Source: Eleginops maclovinus
Taxonomy: Eukaryota > Chordata > Actinopteri > Perciformes > Eleginopidae
Reading direction: 5' to 3'
DNA: 64,000 nt
Assembly: GCF_036324505.1 (NCBI RefSeq)
Contig: NC_086368.1
Coordinates: 13,178,921 to 13,242,920 of the forward strand
A model generated the notes under the pieces. That model saw only the letters and a list, made by a program, of their open reading frames with translations, ran no database searches and was not told where the DNA came from. Within the stretch, counting starts at the first letter, position 1. Every line of letters begins with the position of its first letter. A program made the translations under genes and the position numbers. Below are positions 42,107 through 54,482 of the stretch, in pieces.

Positions 42107-42112
42107 CTTATA
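42107..42112 (-). promoter_or_regulatory. ppp1r1a: ppp1r1a TATA-like element
   Basis: On the gene strand the sequence reads TTTTTTATAAGC. TATAAG lies 117 nt before the ppp1r1a start codon, so a transcript starting 25-30 nt downstream would have a 5' UTR of about 90 nt. Initiator or CpG evidence was not assessed. Confidence 0.35.
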
Positions 42113-43179
42113 AAAAACTAAGATGGTAGTATATTTTCTGTCTGACTATTTTCCTCACTTTTATAATTTAACTCACTTTTCCCTGATTTCCTATCTTTTT
42201 ATTTGTATCCCTGTTTGTTTCTATCCTCTGCACCTGCTGGTGTCTCTATCCCGGCTTCACTCTTCTTCCTCTCTGTCTCCCCTAGCTGTCAGCGCTGAGG
42301 CAAGGGCATTCTGGGCTGAAACACCTCTCCTTCGCTCTCATTTGCTGAGCCTGACTCCCTTTCTAGCAAGTCCCACCCTCTGTTCACATTTCCTTCTCTC
42401 TGTATTGGATGTCTGAAATCAGGGCTGTTCTGCAGCACCCACTGCACAGACGGGAGAGAGACGATGAAAAACACATATTCTATTTCTCTCTCTTTCTCTT
42501 TCTATTAGATGGGTAGGAAAAGATGCCTGATCCAGCCTCTGCTTTAAGAGAAAGTGTTTTTAAAATCTGCTTCCTACACATTGTGTAATAAACAGTAAGA
42601 GGTTCTCTCAGTCTTCCACACTTAGGTTATGTACCTACATATTTCAAATTGTATCTGTACGTCACAGTCAACACGTTGGCATTTCGTATGTTGTGTTGAA
42701 GTATACATTTTGAGCACAAACTGTAAAGCTAATATAGCTGTGAAATTATCATCTTAGCTTTGTTATATATCTGACCAAGCTTGTCCTCGCTGCAGCATGG
42801 TGAGCACAATCTGTATTGATTGAGTGTTCCTACATCACACATCTGCTGGGCACTGATACATGACACCAGCCAAGAGACATATGGCTGCTGTAAGTATCAG
42901 ATATTCAATTCATACTGAGGGGTTAATCTGAAAAAAAACAGAAAATTACATCCCTAGAATTATAATTTTGTTAGCAAACATATCCGATCAATTTTAACCT
43001 GAATTCCATATTTCAATCATTTTAAGAATCAAACTTTAATTCAATGTCATTCATTTAAAAAAGTAAAGCTCATTTTGGAAACTGATGAACAGATCTTAGC
43101 AGTTTTGTGCTGACACTGACTGACTGGTAAGACCACTAAGTACTGTGCTCTGACTGTATATGCGACATACATTTGTATA

Positions 43180-43335
43180 TAGGATATTTTGCCAGTTGAG
43201 ATAGACAGGAAATATGAGAAAGAGCCAGAGAAGAAGGGGGGTGTTTCTCCAAACAACAAAAGATCCCCAGCTGGAATCAAACCCAGCACAGTGTGGCCAT
43301 ATGGCACAGAACAACACAAGGCCACAGGGCGACTT
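43180..43335 (-). mobile_element. tRNA-derived SINE copy
   Basis: Read on the minus strand, the element begins CCCTGTGGCCTTGTGTTG (box A-like) and has CATATGGCCACA and GGTTTGATTCCAGCTGGGGA (box B). A CT-rich stretch follows, then TTTCCTGTCTATCTCAACTG. This order matches a widespread percomorph tRNA-derived SINE whose copies read CTGTGGCCTAGTGGTTAG...GGTTTGATTCCAGCC. The tail is decayed. It lies between ppp1r1a and npff. Confidence 0.6.
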
Positions 43336-43924
43336 TAAATGAGTGTATTGTGAGTCAAGTCGACTTTTTTTGCCTATATCTCCTCAGTGAAAGTAACTGG
43401 ATGTAATAAGAAGCCTACAGTAAGATGGAATAAAAAGGAGAATATTTTCATCGTCTGACCTGGATAAATCCCTTCCTCTATATCCATGTATGAATAAATG
43501 AAGACAACATCAGAATCCTTTTTCCTTTTTCTTTTTTTGACTCAACCATTATGGTGCTCTGCTAGAACTTCAAATACACCATCACAGGGTTTTTTTTCAA
43601 GCTTTTCAAGGAAGGAGTGAGAGTAAAAATGTATCAGTTTAGAAGATTTTCCTGAATTGTGTGTTTGTCTTTCAAGCAGAGATGTGTGTGAATAAAGGAT
43701 CACATGCTCTGTATGTGTGAGAGACAGAGAGCTCACAACAGCTGGCTGCTTGTTCTCCCATACAACCTCTTTCCTGAAGTAAAAACATTAGTAAATTGTA
43801 CAGTCAGTGTTATCTCTTAGTAGCAGCACAGTGTTTGTGTCTGTGGTTGAGCAAACTTCAAAGAAAACAGCCCACAGCCACGCATCTAGTCTTCAAAAGA
43901 TTGGTTAAGGTCCTGTTAACTGTT

Positions 43925-44145
43925 AATGAATGTTGTTTCATTGCAGTACCAAGGAGGTTTTGTTTACCGTTAGGTTTGTTGGTTTGTCAGCAGGATTGAA
44001 AAAAACAATTAAAATACTAGGCCGATTTTCATTCTATGAAAAACCCCATTTCATTTTGGCATGGATCCGAATAAGGGTGGGGGGTACACGCATTATTTTT
44101 CACTTATGTAAATGGCCTTGGTGGACGTCTGCACTCTCCAAATAC
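43925..44145 (+). repeat. Interspersed repeat (GTCAGCAGGATT type)
   Basis: The words AAGGAGGTTTTGTTTACCG, TTTGTCAGCAGGATTG, CCGATTTTCATTC, GGCATGGATCCGAATAAGG and GGCCTTGGTGGACGTCTGC appear in the order I know from a common fish dispersed element. The family name is not certain. The copy is diverged. Confidence 0.55.
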
Positions 44146-47100
44146 CTTTCTAATCATTTTATGTTTTTACAGTCCCTGCTTAACAGTATTAACTTTCATC
44201 AGATGCTTCATCTAGAGAGGCTTTACTGTTGCTTCTCAAACTCAAACCACAATCCTCTTATTATGTTGTGCTATTTTAAGCTATAGTGTTAACCCTTGTA
44301 CGTCAGAGAAACGATAAATGGCCACTCACGGACACAAAAACTATTTCATCAAACCAACAACTAACATGAATGTAAACTCTCTCCATTGGTCCATCCAAAA
44401 AAACTAATTTCATACTGTAGCCTACAAGTCAAAACATTTAACTGTATTTTCACAACTGTTCAAGACAGTCATTGTTTCCATTCATTTTTATTTTGGTTGG
44501 AAAGTCTTCAAACAGAAACTTGCTAACTCTGATTGAGGAGCATGATCGTACTCTGTTTCAAAGTCCTGGATCATCCGATCATCTCACAGAGCTTTTAGTA
44601 ACTCGGCAGCTCAATAAACAGTACAAAGAGTGCGTAAGTTACAGAAAAACATGAACAACTCAGATCAAGAGTTCTTCCTTTAAATTGAATGCACGTATGT
44701 TGACTACGAAGGTGGCACCAGGTATTTTGTTTAGTTGTTTAGACTGCTGTCTGTAGTGCAGTGCATTCATATCTGACACTGGAAGCTTTTTAATATTGTC
44801 TGTACATCCTCAGAAACAGTCTGCAACAAAAATGTTCTCTTTAATAGAAAATAGAAAACAATAGCTGTCCAGAATTGTGAAAGAAATTTACACATTGCAG
44901 CATTGTTTGCTAAATGTTTAGCTGCAAAGTAAAATAACTCTGCAGTTTACCCTTGACACTGACATACACGATCCTTCACTCACCCTGGAGCCATTAAAGC
45001 ATGTTGTTTGTGACAAATTGTGCTGTGGTAGTGGGGGATTGAAGAGAGGTCAGAAAGCCATAGAGAATGACAGCATCTGAGCTGCAGTTTACCATATCAT
45101 GTACTTGCTGTTACTGCATGCAGTACGTGGCAATCACAATTCTCTATTCTTTTCTTTCAGTCAAAACTGATTTTTTGTATGAACCCCCCCGCAGACTCAT
45201 CGAATTCTTACGAGTTAAATCTTTCAGCTGTGCCATTAACAGCTCCAGCGCCCAGCTGTCTCTGTTGGTCTTAACATGTTTCTCGTTACCTCATGTTTAA
45301 TTCTCATAAGTCATTGTCATAGTCCCTGTTGCTTCACAGATGTAATCCTATTGCAAACTCAGACATCCTGCTGGGGGATCCCTCTTTCACTATTTTAGAT
45401 GACTGCCAGAGGGGAAGTCCTTTTGCCGTGAGAAAAGTAATACAAAAATTGCAGAGACAGTGGTGCACATAAAGGCAATGCGATAAGGGAACTTGGATCT
45501 TAGTACCGTTTTGCATTTTAACAACAGGCTTAGAATACAAGTCACAAAAAGATATTTGCTTTTGGTCCATGGCCCAGCATTAAGTTGCGGTTTTGCCCAT
45601 TCAAGTGGAAAAGGTTTGGGCACTTAAGCTCTTGAGAAGTCCAGCTAAAAGTCACACAGTACAGTAGATGGACAGAAACATGCTAGCACTGCAGCATTAA
45701 AGCCAAAACGATAAGCTATAGAATCTTTAGTACTTGAATATACCCTAACTTCTTTTACATTTTGTTCTGTATGTTTTTAACAGTATACTGCAGTACAATA
45801 GTTAGCAATAGATCACATCAAGTGACCTGTGACATTACATTTTGGGACATTTTTTTCCCCCCACTTTATTTATGGTGATTTTAAACCGATATCAGATTAC
45901 ATTTTCACAGTTGTATAACGTATAGTTAACACTAAAAACAGACATCTCTCACGACACGCTACTAGACAGACAAAAGGGAAACAATAATAAAATAAATAAA
46001 CATCTTAACACTTTGTAGGCCTACTTCAACTTTACACGATGAAATTAGCTTGTTGTATTTGTGTATTCTGTAGGACTTACTTGGTTACAATGTTACCATA
46101 GATACAGTGATATACATTAGAAGCTATACTAGCTGCTTAGCAACCATAACCACATTAAGTCATGGAAATTGGTCTGTCTAACTTACAGTAAGTCACTCTG
46201 ATTCAATTGTAACATTTTGTAGCTATACTTTATTGTTGTTCTTATATCTGTGCATATTTTCGTGTCATGCTTCTGCTGGTGATAATGTTCAGGCTACAGT
46301 AATAAGGCCTTTGTGCCTACAATGGGCTATTTTGAACAAGATTGCAAACTTCTTTAACAGAGGTTAGCAGGGACGAATGTAAAGAAAAGAACTTGAGAGG
46401 TCATCTGTCAACAGTCTCAGCTCTGGTTATTCCTGCTGTTGTCTTCTGGGCTCATAAAAAGGAATGGGAGGTCATGCTTATAAAAGACTCTTCCTAAGAG
46501 GGATAGACGTGCTTTCCTTCCCAGTAATTGGCTGCGGAAACGTAGCGTAATTGCATGTTGCTGTGTTTTAATTAGTGCTGAAGCTTATTGCATGCTACAT
46601 CCCCAGGTGGCCTGTACATTCAACACAGAAAACTACAATAGCCTCTGCTGGTCTACAGAGAAGAGCTGTGAATCACTGTATATTAGCTGGTTAAAACATC
46701 CTCAGTCCACATCCATGAAAACTGCACAAAACTGTCTGTGGGTTGAAGAGAAAGTGATGTACTGTAACTAAAAGAGAAATTATATTTTTTTCAGGACAAC
46801 TTTTACATAATATTACAAGAAGTACCTTAAATGTGCATTCCTCCAATGTCTGAGCGAGCCAGTTAAGGCACATTTGAAGTGAGAAATTAGTATGTATGAG
46901 CATGTGGTCTAGATTTTCAGAAATTGTCAAAATTAGTGTATTAAAGAAGAGAGCTAAAATATGTCCAGTAAATGATCCTTATATACAGCCCTAGTCTGTA
47001 TTTGATTATGAATATTTCTTATTTTATGTTGTATCATGCAGATGTCAAACATCCAATAGAATTTGTGAAGAAATTTCACACAATTCCAACATCTGTATTT

Positions 47101-47211
47101 TAAGGGTTCATAACTGTAATACTCCCCTTTGAATAGATTACTGGAGCCTAATCTTGATCATTTTGAACACACACATACACATCAGTTTATCTTTTCCAAG
47201 TTCTAAGCTTT
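44146..47211. other. Intergenic DNA between ppp1r1a and npff, nothing recognised
   Basis: AT-rich sequence with only short open frames of less than about 80 codons. I see no splice-flanked conserved peptide and no repeat I can name. Confidence 0.5.
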
Positions 47212-47217
47212 TTTATT
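47212..47217 (-). promoter_or_regulatory. npff: npff poly(A) signal candidate
   Basis: TTTATT on the plus strand is AATAAA on the gene strand, about 315 nt past the npff stop codon. Confidence 0.45.
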
Positions 47218-47532
47218 CAGAACAGAACAGAATAATAACAAAGAATATAGCAATCAATTTACAGCAAATATGTTGAAATGACGTTACCCATACGGACAAA
47301 TTAAGTCTGCTCACAAAACCCAAATAGGCATTTGTTTTCATGCTTCATTATATATTATAAGGAAAAAAAATGTAAAATGAAGCCCATGTCATGTATAACT
47401 AAATGTTGTGTAGGCCATGGGACAATGTAGAAAAAACAGATTCTGATTAATTCATTCAAATGTTGTCTCTCCACAGTTGCCCCGCTGCTTGGTCCTATGC
47501 CAGGACTTTGATGTGAGAATCGGGTTGAATGA

Positions 47533-49454
47533 TCATTTCTTTCCAAACCTCTGGGGCACCGCCATACTCCAGATCTGACCGGGGGCAGCCTCCCAATCAC
47601 GGGAATGCATCTGATCCTCCGAAATGACCTGCCCTCTGGAGCCGCGCCCAAACCTGTGAGGGAAGAGAAACTGTCAGGTACTGATATAATTTAGGTTTGA
47701 ATGATATTCTATAGATACATTTTTATACTGTGGACCCTGTCTGAAACAAATGCTTACGATAAGGGATAAACATGGAAAAATTAAAAATGAAATCTGAAAA
47801 TACAGAATAATCAATCTCATTTTGTTCTTGTGTTTGTCAAACAGTAGTAATTCATCAGAAAGGAAGGGTCTGTTACATAGGAGCTAGGTTAATAGTTCAA
47901 GTATAATATGTATACCCAATAAGGCTGAGACCACAATTTCAATTTAAAAACATTATCAAATCTTTGCAATAAAAGAGGCGGTTGCCTCCTAAACCACTTT
48001 CACTAACAACGACTACAAGCTGGTTTTCTAATGGGTTACATTTCATCTGCATTTGGTGCTGAAGCCACCGTTCAATATTGGCAGGTTGACATAAATCTAT
48101 TTCAATTTTTAAGCGAAGCGTGAGTATCTTTTTTGATTGGACTGTTGTGGGGATTAAAATAATACATTCAACGGCATCTCCGGAATGTTTAGGAAATTTG
48201 GATGGGCGTTTTTTCCCAGTTTTTAAGCAATATTGATAAAATAGTTTCCCTATAGAATATTGAAATGGAACAACTATATACATTATTATATCCTGGGTGA
48301 TTACTTAAAATGTATTATATATGTTTGATGAATACCGGCTCTCTAATGGCACTGACCTCTGTGGCTGATGGAAGACAGAGTTCCTGGTTTCTCTCTGAGA
48401 TCCGAGGAGCAGAGCTCTCAGCACCGCGCTCAGCAAACGGTCATCAACGCTGTTATCTGTGTTTTCACTCTCCTGGAGCACAGCAGCATACACACAAACA
48501 AATGCAATGCCAAGAATCAAAAAGCTTGAATTCTGTTTCTGAAATAACCCACAAAATATCCTGGAACAACATCAAGACTCCATTCGATTTTGGGTGCAAC
48601 TATAACCCCAGGGTTTCTTACTCCATTCAGGCAGTTCTGCTACGGCAGAGGACCTTGAGATGTAGATATCAGTGTGCAAATACAGAGAAATGCTTCTCGT
48701 GCCCACTCAGATATCCATCCATCCTTATCTTTATGCAAAATAAAACTGGCTTTACAAATCACAGAGGAAACATCTTGTAATTTTCCTCAGTATCTGAATT
48801 CCCCTCCTCCTTGTCTGCTCTGTCTGTTGACCTCAGAATATATTATAGTCTATTTCACACTGTTGCATAGAGAGTAACACTATCTGAAATCTAAATGAAT
48901 TGTGTGATTTCGCTTGTTTCACTTGATAAAAAAGGCTCCAATACCATTTACCCACTTCATCACATGAAGTGCCAGAACTCTGAAAATGTTGCCATGACTT
49001 TTTTTTCATTCAGTGTAATTTAGAGCAACAGAAAGATCATATTTCTTAATTAGTTTTATCTGATTAAACTAAAGTTATAAATCCTACCTCACAGTATAAT
49101 TTTACACATAACCATGTGTGCCTGAGATGTGTCTCAACATTAGATTTATATTTTCAAGTGCCAACATTCTTTTGGCAAATTGTATTGGATTTAACATGAG
49201 TTATGGAAGAACACACAACATGGCATAATTCTAATATTGTATGTTTCCTAGCCACAGCAGGATGAACTCAAGACTTAAAAAGCAGTGTGAGTGGTTTGTT
49301 GTCTCACCAGCCCCAGCAGGTGGTCGGCCATGTTGTCCTCTGAGTCTGGCAGGATATCATTTTTGTCCAGGCTGCCTTGGACATGAAGAGCCTGACTGAC
49401 GCCAGCCATCGCCACAACCAGAGCCAGGAGAGTCACCACTGCAGCTGTGTCCAT
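47533..49454 (-). CDS. npff: Pro-FMRFamide-related neuropeptide FF precursor, complete
   Basis: Three coding exons on the minus strand: 49454-49308, 48472-48357 and 47653-47533 (384 nt, 127 aa plus TGA). The precursor is secreted and yields C-terminally amidated RF peptides that act on NPFF receptors. Residues 1 to about 22 form a signal peptide (hydrophobic [19 protein letters not shown]). The first peptide ends FHQPQRF followed by Gly90-Arg91 (amide donor and cleavage site). The second ends MAVPQRF followed by Gly-Lys-Lys at the C-terminus. The same layout, with PQRF-GR then PQRF-GKK, defines the vertebrate NPFF precursor (human 113 aa). The intron after residue 87 splits the Arg codon of the first PQRF. 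I chose the ATG at 49454 because it precedes the signal peptide directly and is the first in-frame ATG. Confidence 0.96.
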
Positions 49455-49640
49455 GGTCTCAAACTGAAGAGAGGTCAGATGAATTCTGATGACAGAAGTA
49501 GAGGAAGGACTTTGGTTGTCTTTTTTGTTGACTTCCAAAGGGTCTGCTCCTGTGGAGTGAGGAAAGACTTGTCCCGTTGGGGTTAAGTGTCCTGTGAAGT
49601 GTCCTGGCTAACTTCAGTGGTGGTAGCATCCTTGCGGGGT

Positions 49641-49648
49641 CTTATATA
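49641..49648 (-). promoter_or_regulatory. npff: npff TATA box
   Basis: The gene strand reads GTGTATATAAGACC. TATATAAG lies about 187 nt before the start codon, predicting transcription start near 49610-49617 and a 5' UTR of about 160 nt. No convincing donor lies in that interval, so the 5' UTR is probably unspliced. Confidence 0.6.
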
Positions 49649-50581
49649 CACTGCACGGTCACTGGCTGAAAACCCCAGAGAGAGCAAATGGGGACCAAGG
49701 GACAGGATAGAGGAAGGCCCAGCCCCCTTATAGGAGACTTAAGCAGGTCCATTTAGCAGGATCAGACCATTAGTGATGACTGTGCACCAGAGTGCATTAT
49801 TATGCGGCCCTAAGGGTAGTGCAACAACACTCTTCCAGTTATTAAACAGATAAATCCCTGCAAATGGACCCTGATCCATGTTCCCAGTAGTCTTTGTCCT
49901 ATGTACAGACAAACAGTATGTGAAAACAATCATCACCCACGCAAACAAATGGCAGTTCTAAACAGATTAGTCCAATCAACTTTAGTGATCTAAGGTAACA
50001 ACGCAATAACGTAATGAACTTAAGAAAACGTAAAACAAAGCAGACGTATAGGAGAATTGCAAAAGAGATGGAGCAACACAATACTGCTTATTAGTTTTGT
50101 TATATTTTGTTAAAGAGATAATGATTTTACCCAGAGGATATGTCCAACAATATCCTTTCACACTTTAGAGTTTACAATTATGTGACCGATTATTTCATCA
50201 GTGAAGGATTACCCTCACAGTTGTTGACATCACAAATTAATGTAGGCTATCATTATTTCATTTTAGGGATGGTTTGCAAGTGCTGCATCCAGATTATTGA
50301 AAATGGTGTATACAAACTCCATTTTCAGCTAAATGGTTTCTTTCATTTTAATTATAGAGTTTATATATCCACTGTAAATGCTTCATGTATGCTCACTCCA
50401 AATGGTTATTGGCAGAAACATAAATTACACTATAGTTCAATAGTAGTGTTACGGGTCATCAAAATCTTTGTTTACGCAGTAGAAGAGATGGTTCAATTGG
50501 TTTTATCTTTAAACAAATTAAAGGGGATTTAAGAAGGACGCTTATAGCTGAAAGGAAAAGGTTTTTGGGTTTTTTTTTAGC

Positions 50582-50623
50582 AATGAAGGGAGCCAACATT
50601 TAACAATGTTGGCTCCCTTCATT
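50582..50623. repeat. Perfect 19-bp inverted repeat with 4-nt loop
   Basis: AATGAAGGGAGCCAACATT at 50582-50600 is exactly complementary to 50605-50623, with loop TAAC. Pairing stops sharply on the outside. The stem is much shorter than a typical microRNA precursor. It could be the remnant of a palindromic element or a structured RNA or DNA site. Confidence 0.9.
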
Positions 50624-50838
50624 TTGTTAATTTGTAAAGAAGACTTGATTTTATGAGAATGACATGTCTTTATTAATGCTGATGTGTGTGCTTTATCTCT
50701 TGCTTTGAATCAGTGTGTGGGAGGGTGTACTCTGTGTGTGATTATGTTGAGTTATAATGAGTTACTTCCCCAATACATGAGGAGACAACAGATTTGACTC
50801 ATCAAAGTGCTTAATGGGTGACAATCCGCTTAGACAGC

Positions 50839-50958
<120 letters not shown>

Positions 50959-52239
50959 CACATGTCCCTGTATAACCGCCATGGCAACCAGGATGACATC
51001 TGAAGAATTCTTAAGGGAATTAGTTTTCATCCCTCTAATAAGATCATAAGAGAAAAGAGAAAATCTAATTGAGTCACTCTGATGCGATCATAACATTTAT
51101 GTTTAGTGTGTGATGTTTTCCTTAAGATCAAGCTCAGAAACACATAATATAATATAAGAAACTAGCCACTATAGTTACACCGGTAACCAATGTCATTGCT
51201 ACAAAGTCTGCTCCTATGATGCATCTTTTGTGTTTAATTGTGTTTGACACAGTTAAAGAGTTTTTTGATTCTGTTGAAGCAATGAAGATAAAGTGGTTAG
51301 GTGTTTCTAAAATTCTTCTACTTCATTTGTGTAAATTGGGAGCAATACAAATTGAAACCCCTTATATATAATGTAACAGCTTCAATTATATTTTCATTTC
51401 ATTTGTTATAATAATTAACACAATAACAAATCAATATAATCATTGTAAAGGTAAGATTTCTCGTAAATTGTTTTAACTTCTAATTGACAGATGATAGTAG
51501 AGAAAGTGGGGAGAGAGGGGTCTATATGTCGGATATAGGTCCCAAGAATGTCCACTTGATGTTGTTACTCCAAATAAATGTATATCTGTAACCAAGCTTT
51601 TGCACATGCTATTATGTGGTACATAATTACTGTTTGTCATTCATTTGTATTTGCTTACTATGAGTTTTGGCATTTCCTTCGATCACACTGTAGGTTTATA
51701 TTGATTTGTCTCAGGTAGGTTCAATCTAATATCAATCAAACATTTAGTCAACATAACCTAATGTCCCTTTAATTGTCTTATTTCTTATTGCAGTAAAATG
51801 AATGTCCGACAATTAAACAGCTTGAAACAAACAAACTTGTGTAAGGTACTCGAAAAATGTTTTGTCGTTGATCCGCTTTAAACATAAAGCTGAAGGATAG
51901 AAAATCTAGAGTGTAGAATTCAGAAATATATTTATTTCTATCCAACCCAGGTCATGAGAAGGTCGAACACCTACTGGTTCAGCCTTATGTAGCTGCTGGT
52001 ATTTTGACTGTAGAAACCATGTATTACCACTTTAATTATCATGCTTCCATGTTAAAACAGGAAATGAGCTGAGGATTCAAAGCTTTGTCAGTCTAACCTC
52101 GGGTTGACCTGGCTGTTAAATTATTTTATGGACAAGAGCAGAGTCTGAGCTGGCCTGTGATATATCCTGACGATGGTTTCTGTTATCACCTGAACTTACC
52201 TCTATCAGTTTCTATTCCCCTGATTTTTTTTCATTTTAA

Positions 52240-52240
<1 letters not shown>

Positions 52241-52325
<85 letters not shown>
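52241..52325. repeat. (CA)n microsatellite
   Basis: An uninterrupted CA run of about 85 bp between npff and itga7. Confidence 0.98.
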
Positions 52326-52327
<2 letters not shown>

Positions 52328-53825
52328 TATTTATATTCTTATTTATTTTCATTGAAATTAGTACTTGTGCTGAGAATTGTCCCCGCTGATTTGACACATT
52401 AATGTCTCGTTACGAGGTGATGGGCGGGATAACCATAGAAATAAGGAACACAATAATGCACATTCAACTTGTGCCAGTTTTTAATATTGTCTTGAAATGT
52501 TTTTGTTCCATCCTTTAAATGGCAACATTTACATACTATCAGTATTCATTTATTTTGTGTGTCATACACAGTCCATTTTATTTTTGTATAAACAATAATA
52601 AATAGTACAGAGAACAGGTTTCTTTTGTTTTCCAGACGTTTGCCTCCCTCCGGTGTTCTCTGAATGAACTGCAGGCTAACCAGTAACCGCTCACTGATCT
52701 GGGTGACTGCAAGGTGTGAAAAAAACAAAGCAATATCAAATTGGTTTATTTTGTTTCCTTTTATTTTATTTACAGTGTTAAACAGTGCAGCCAAACATAA
52801 AATAAATAAAACATTTTGTCATGACCAAAAAAAGGGCCGCGGGGTGGGGGTGGGGGTCAGGACAGCAACAGGAGCTTCATGCAGCTAATACAAGATTGTC
52901 CAGCAATACCTTCAAAAAAAAAAAGCTGACTTTTCATGCTTTACAGCGACTTCATCGACCCATATTAGATCCAAAAAAAGTGTTTTTTGCTCCTTGCCGA
53001 CGTGTCCTGTTCTTCTTGAAATCTTCTTTCCTTTCTTCATGTTGTTTAAGTGTTAGAGGGATTTTTATTTATCCAGAGGTGTCAGACACTTTTACAACAA
53101 GGCACTTGTACACAGTTAGAAATGTCAGTACTGAAATGAATGTTCCATCTTACTCCGACTGCTGTGACTAGAGTACAGTACCAGGAACAACGCAACAAGC
53201 AGGTTAATATAATCCAACAAGGACGTTTTATAACTATTTATACAAAGGTAATGGTGCCTTCTGGTGAAATGTTTTTACATTTCAGTCAAAAAATGAATGA
53301 AGTTGTTGAAAACGTTATGATAATAAAGTATCTCATTCACTCATACATTATAGGGCGTCATTTGAGACCACGTTTTCACACACAATCATTTTATAAACTG
53401 GTGTATTAATTGAAATGCTTACACTGTAAATGTGCAGACCATATTTTAAATATTGCTCTGCTTCATTACATATTTGATTTCCATGCGGCTGCAGTGCTAT
53501 GGGCGTGGCTGTTATAGGTTGTATTGTTCTTTTTCAAGTTCACTCAGGCAGTATCCTATTGATGAGCAGTAAATTTGACTGACATAAAAAAAAAAAAATT
53601 GACGTAAAAAGGCCTTTCTTTTCCTTGACACATTCTGCAACATAAAACTTCACTGATATCTTACATACTGACATGTTTACAATGTCCACCAGTGCTAAAC
53701 AAAATCCTCAAAAGTCATTTATATAAAAAAGAAGCATTTTTTCATTGCCTATAGTAATTGTCAGTCTTACAGTAGTTATGGCAAAAAGTAGTCTTCGTCA
53801 CGGCAGTGTCTTCATCGACAATGTA

Positions 53826-53826
<1 letters not shown>

Positions 53827-53891
<65 letters not shown>

Positions 53892-53911
53892 GCGTGTGCG
53901 TGTGCGCGCGC
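53827..53911. repeat. (TG)n microsatellite with GC end
   Basis: A TG run that grades into TGCG and GCGC units at its 3' end. It lies about 0.4 kb past the itga7 B-exon stop, so it may be transcribed within the itga7 3' UTR. Confidence 0.95.
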
Positions 53912-54326
53912 ATCTAAGATTATAGCCTACTGTATGTTTGTGCATTCATGCATGTCCTCGAGTTGTGATTTTCTGTCCTCATGAAAACAGTGAAGTCCAT
54001 GTGAGCTTACTTCTGAAGGTTAAGTATTTTGAGCTGCTGGACTGGTTCTGATACTGTTGTTGGCCTGCAGTATTAACTGTAACACACTGATATAAATGCA
54101 CAGAGTAATTAAACTATGCAAGGCCAGCCATCAGTGAGCTACAGAGAGTATAGATCCAGTCACAGTGTAACAGGCCATAAGTATGCAAGTACTGACACAG
54201 TACAGAGTGCACAATCTCAGTTCTCATATTCCTCATGTTTTTAGTTTGTTAGTTCCAATGCAAAGACAGAATGAGTGCCACACATGTGATTTGAAATATT
54301 TCAGTCAGTCAGTGCTTCAAAGCGAG

Positions 54327-54482
54327 TTATGAGGTCCGGTCGCTCCAGTGCGTGGCCCATTCCTTTTTATGGACAACTCCCGACTTCTCAGTCTGGAACT
54401 GTGGCCGGTCCTCGCGAGGAATCTTCACCGCGTGGTACTGAGGCAACTTGTCTTTGTAGTGGGCCCGCTGGAAGAAGCCACA
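54327..54482 (-). CDS. itga7: itga7 alternative cytoplasmic exon B
   Basis: After acceptor CTGCCACAG it encodes 51 residues starting [20 protein letters not shown] and ending HWSDRTS-stop. [13 protein letters not shown] is the hallmark of the alpha-7B tail. The membrane-proximal motif is GFFQR in place of the integrin consensus GFFKR. The Arg thought to contact the beta tail is kept and the Lys is changed to Gln. It splices from the donor at 55872, skipping exon A. Confidence 0.92.
   Translation of the reverse strand, partial: CGFFQRAHYKDKLPQYHAVKIPREDRPQFQTEKSGVVHKKEWATHWSDRTS

Noticed and set aside
43245..43335. Possible tRNA gene on the minus strand (box A and box B)
   Set aside because: No full cloverleaf can be drawn, and the flanking CT-rich body and tail match a SINE.
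48310..48780. 156-codon plus-strand open frame
   Set aside because: It lies antisense to npff exon 2, has no ATG at its start and no recognisable similarity. The npff reading on the other strand is certain.
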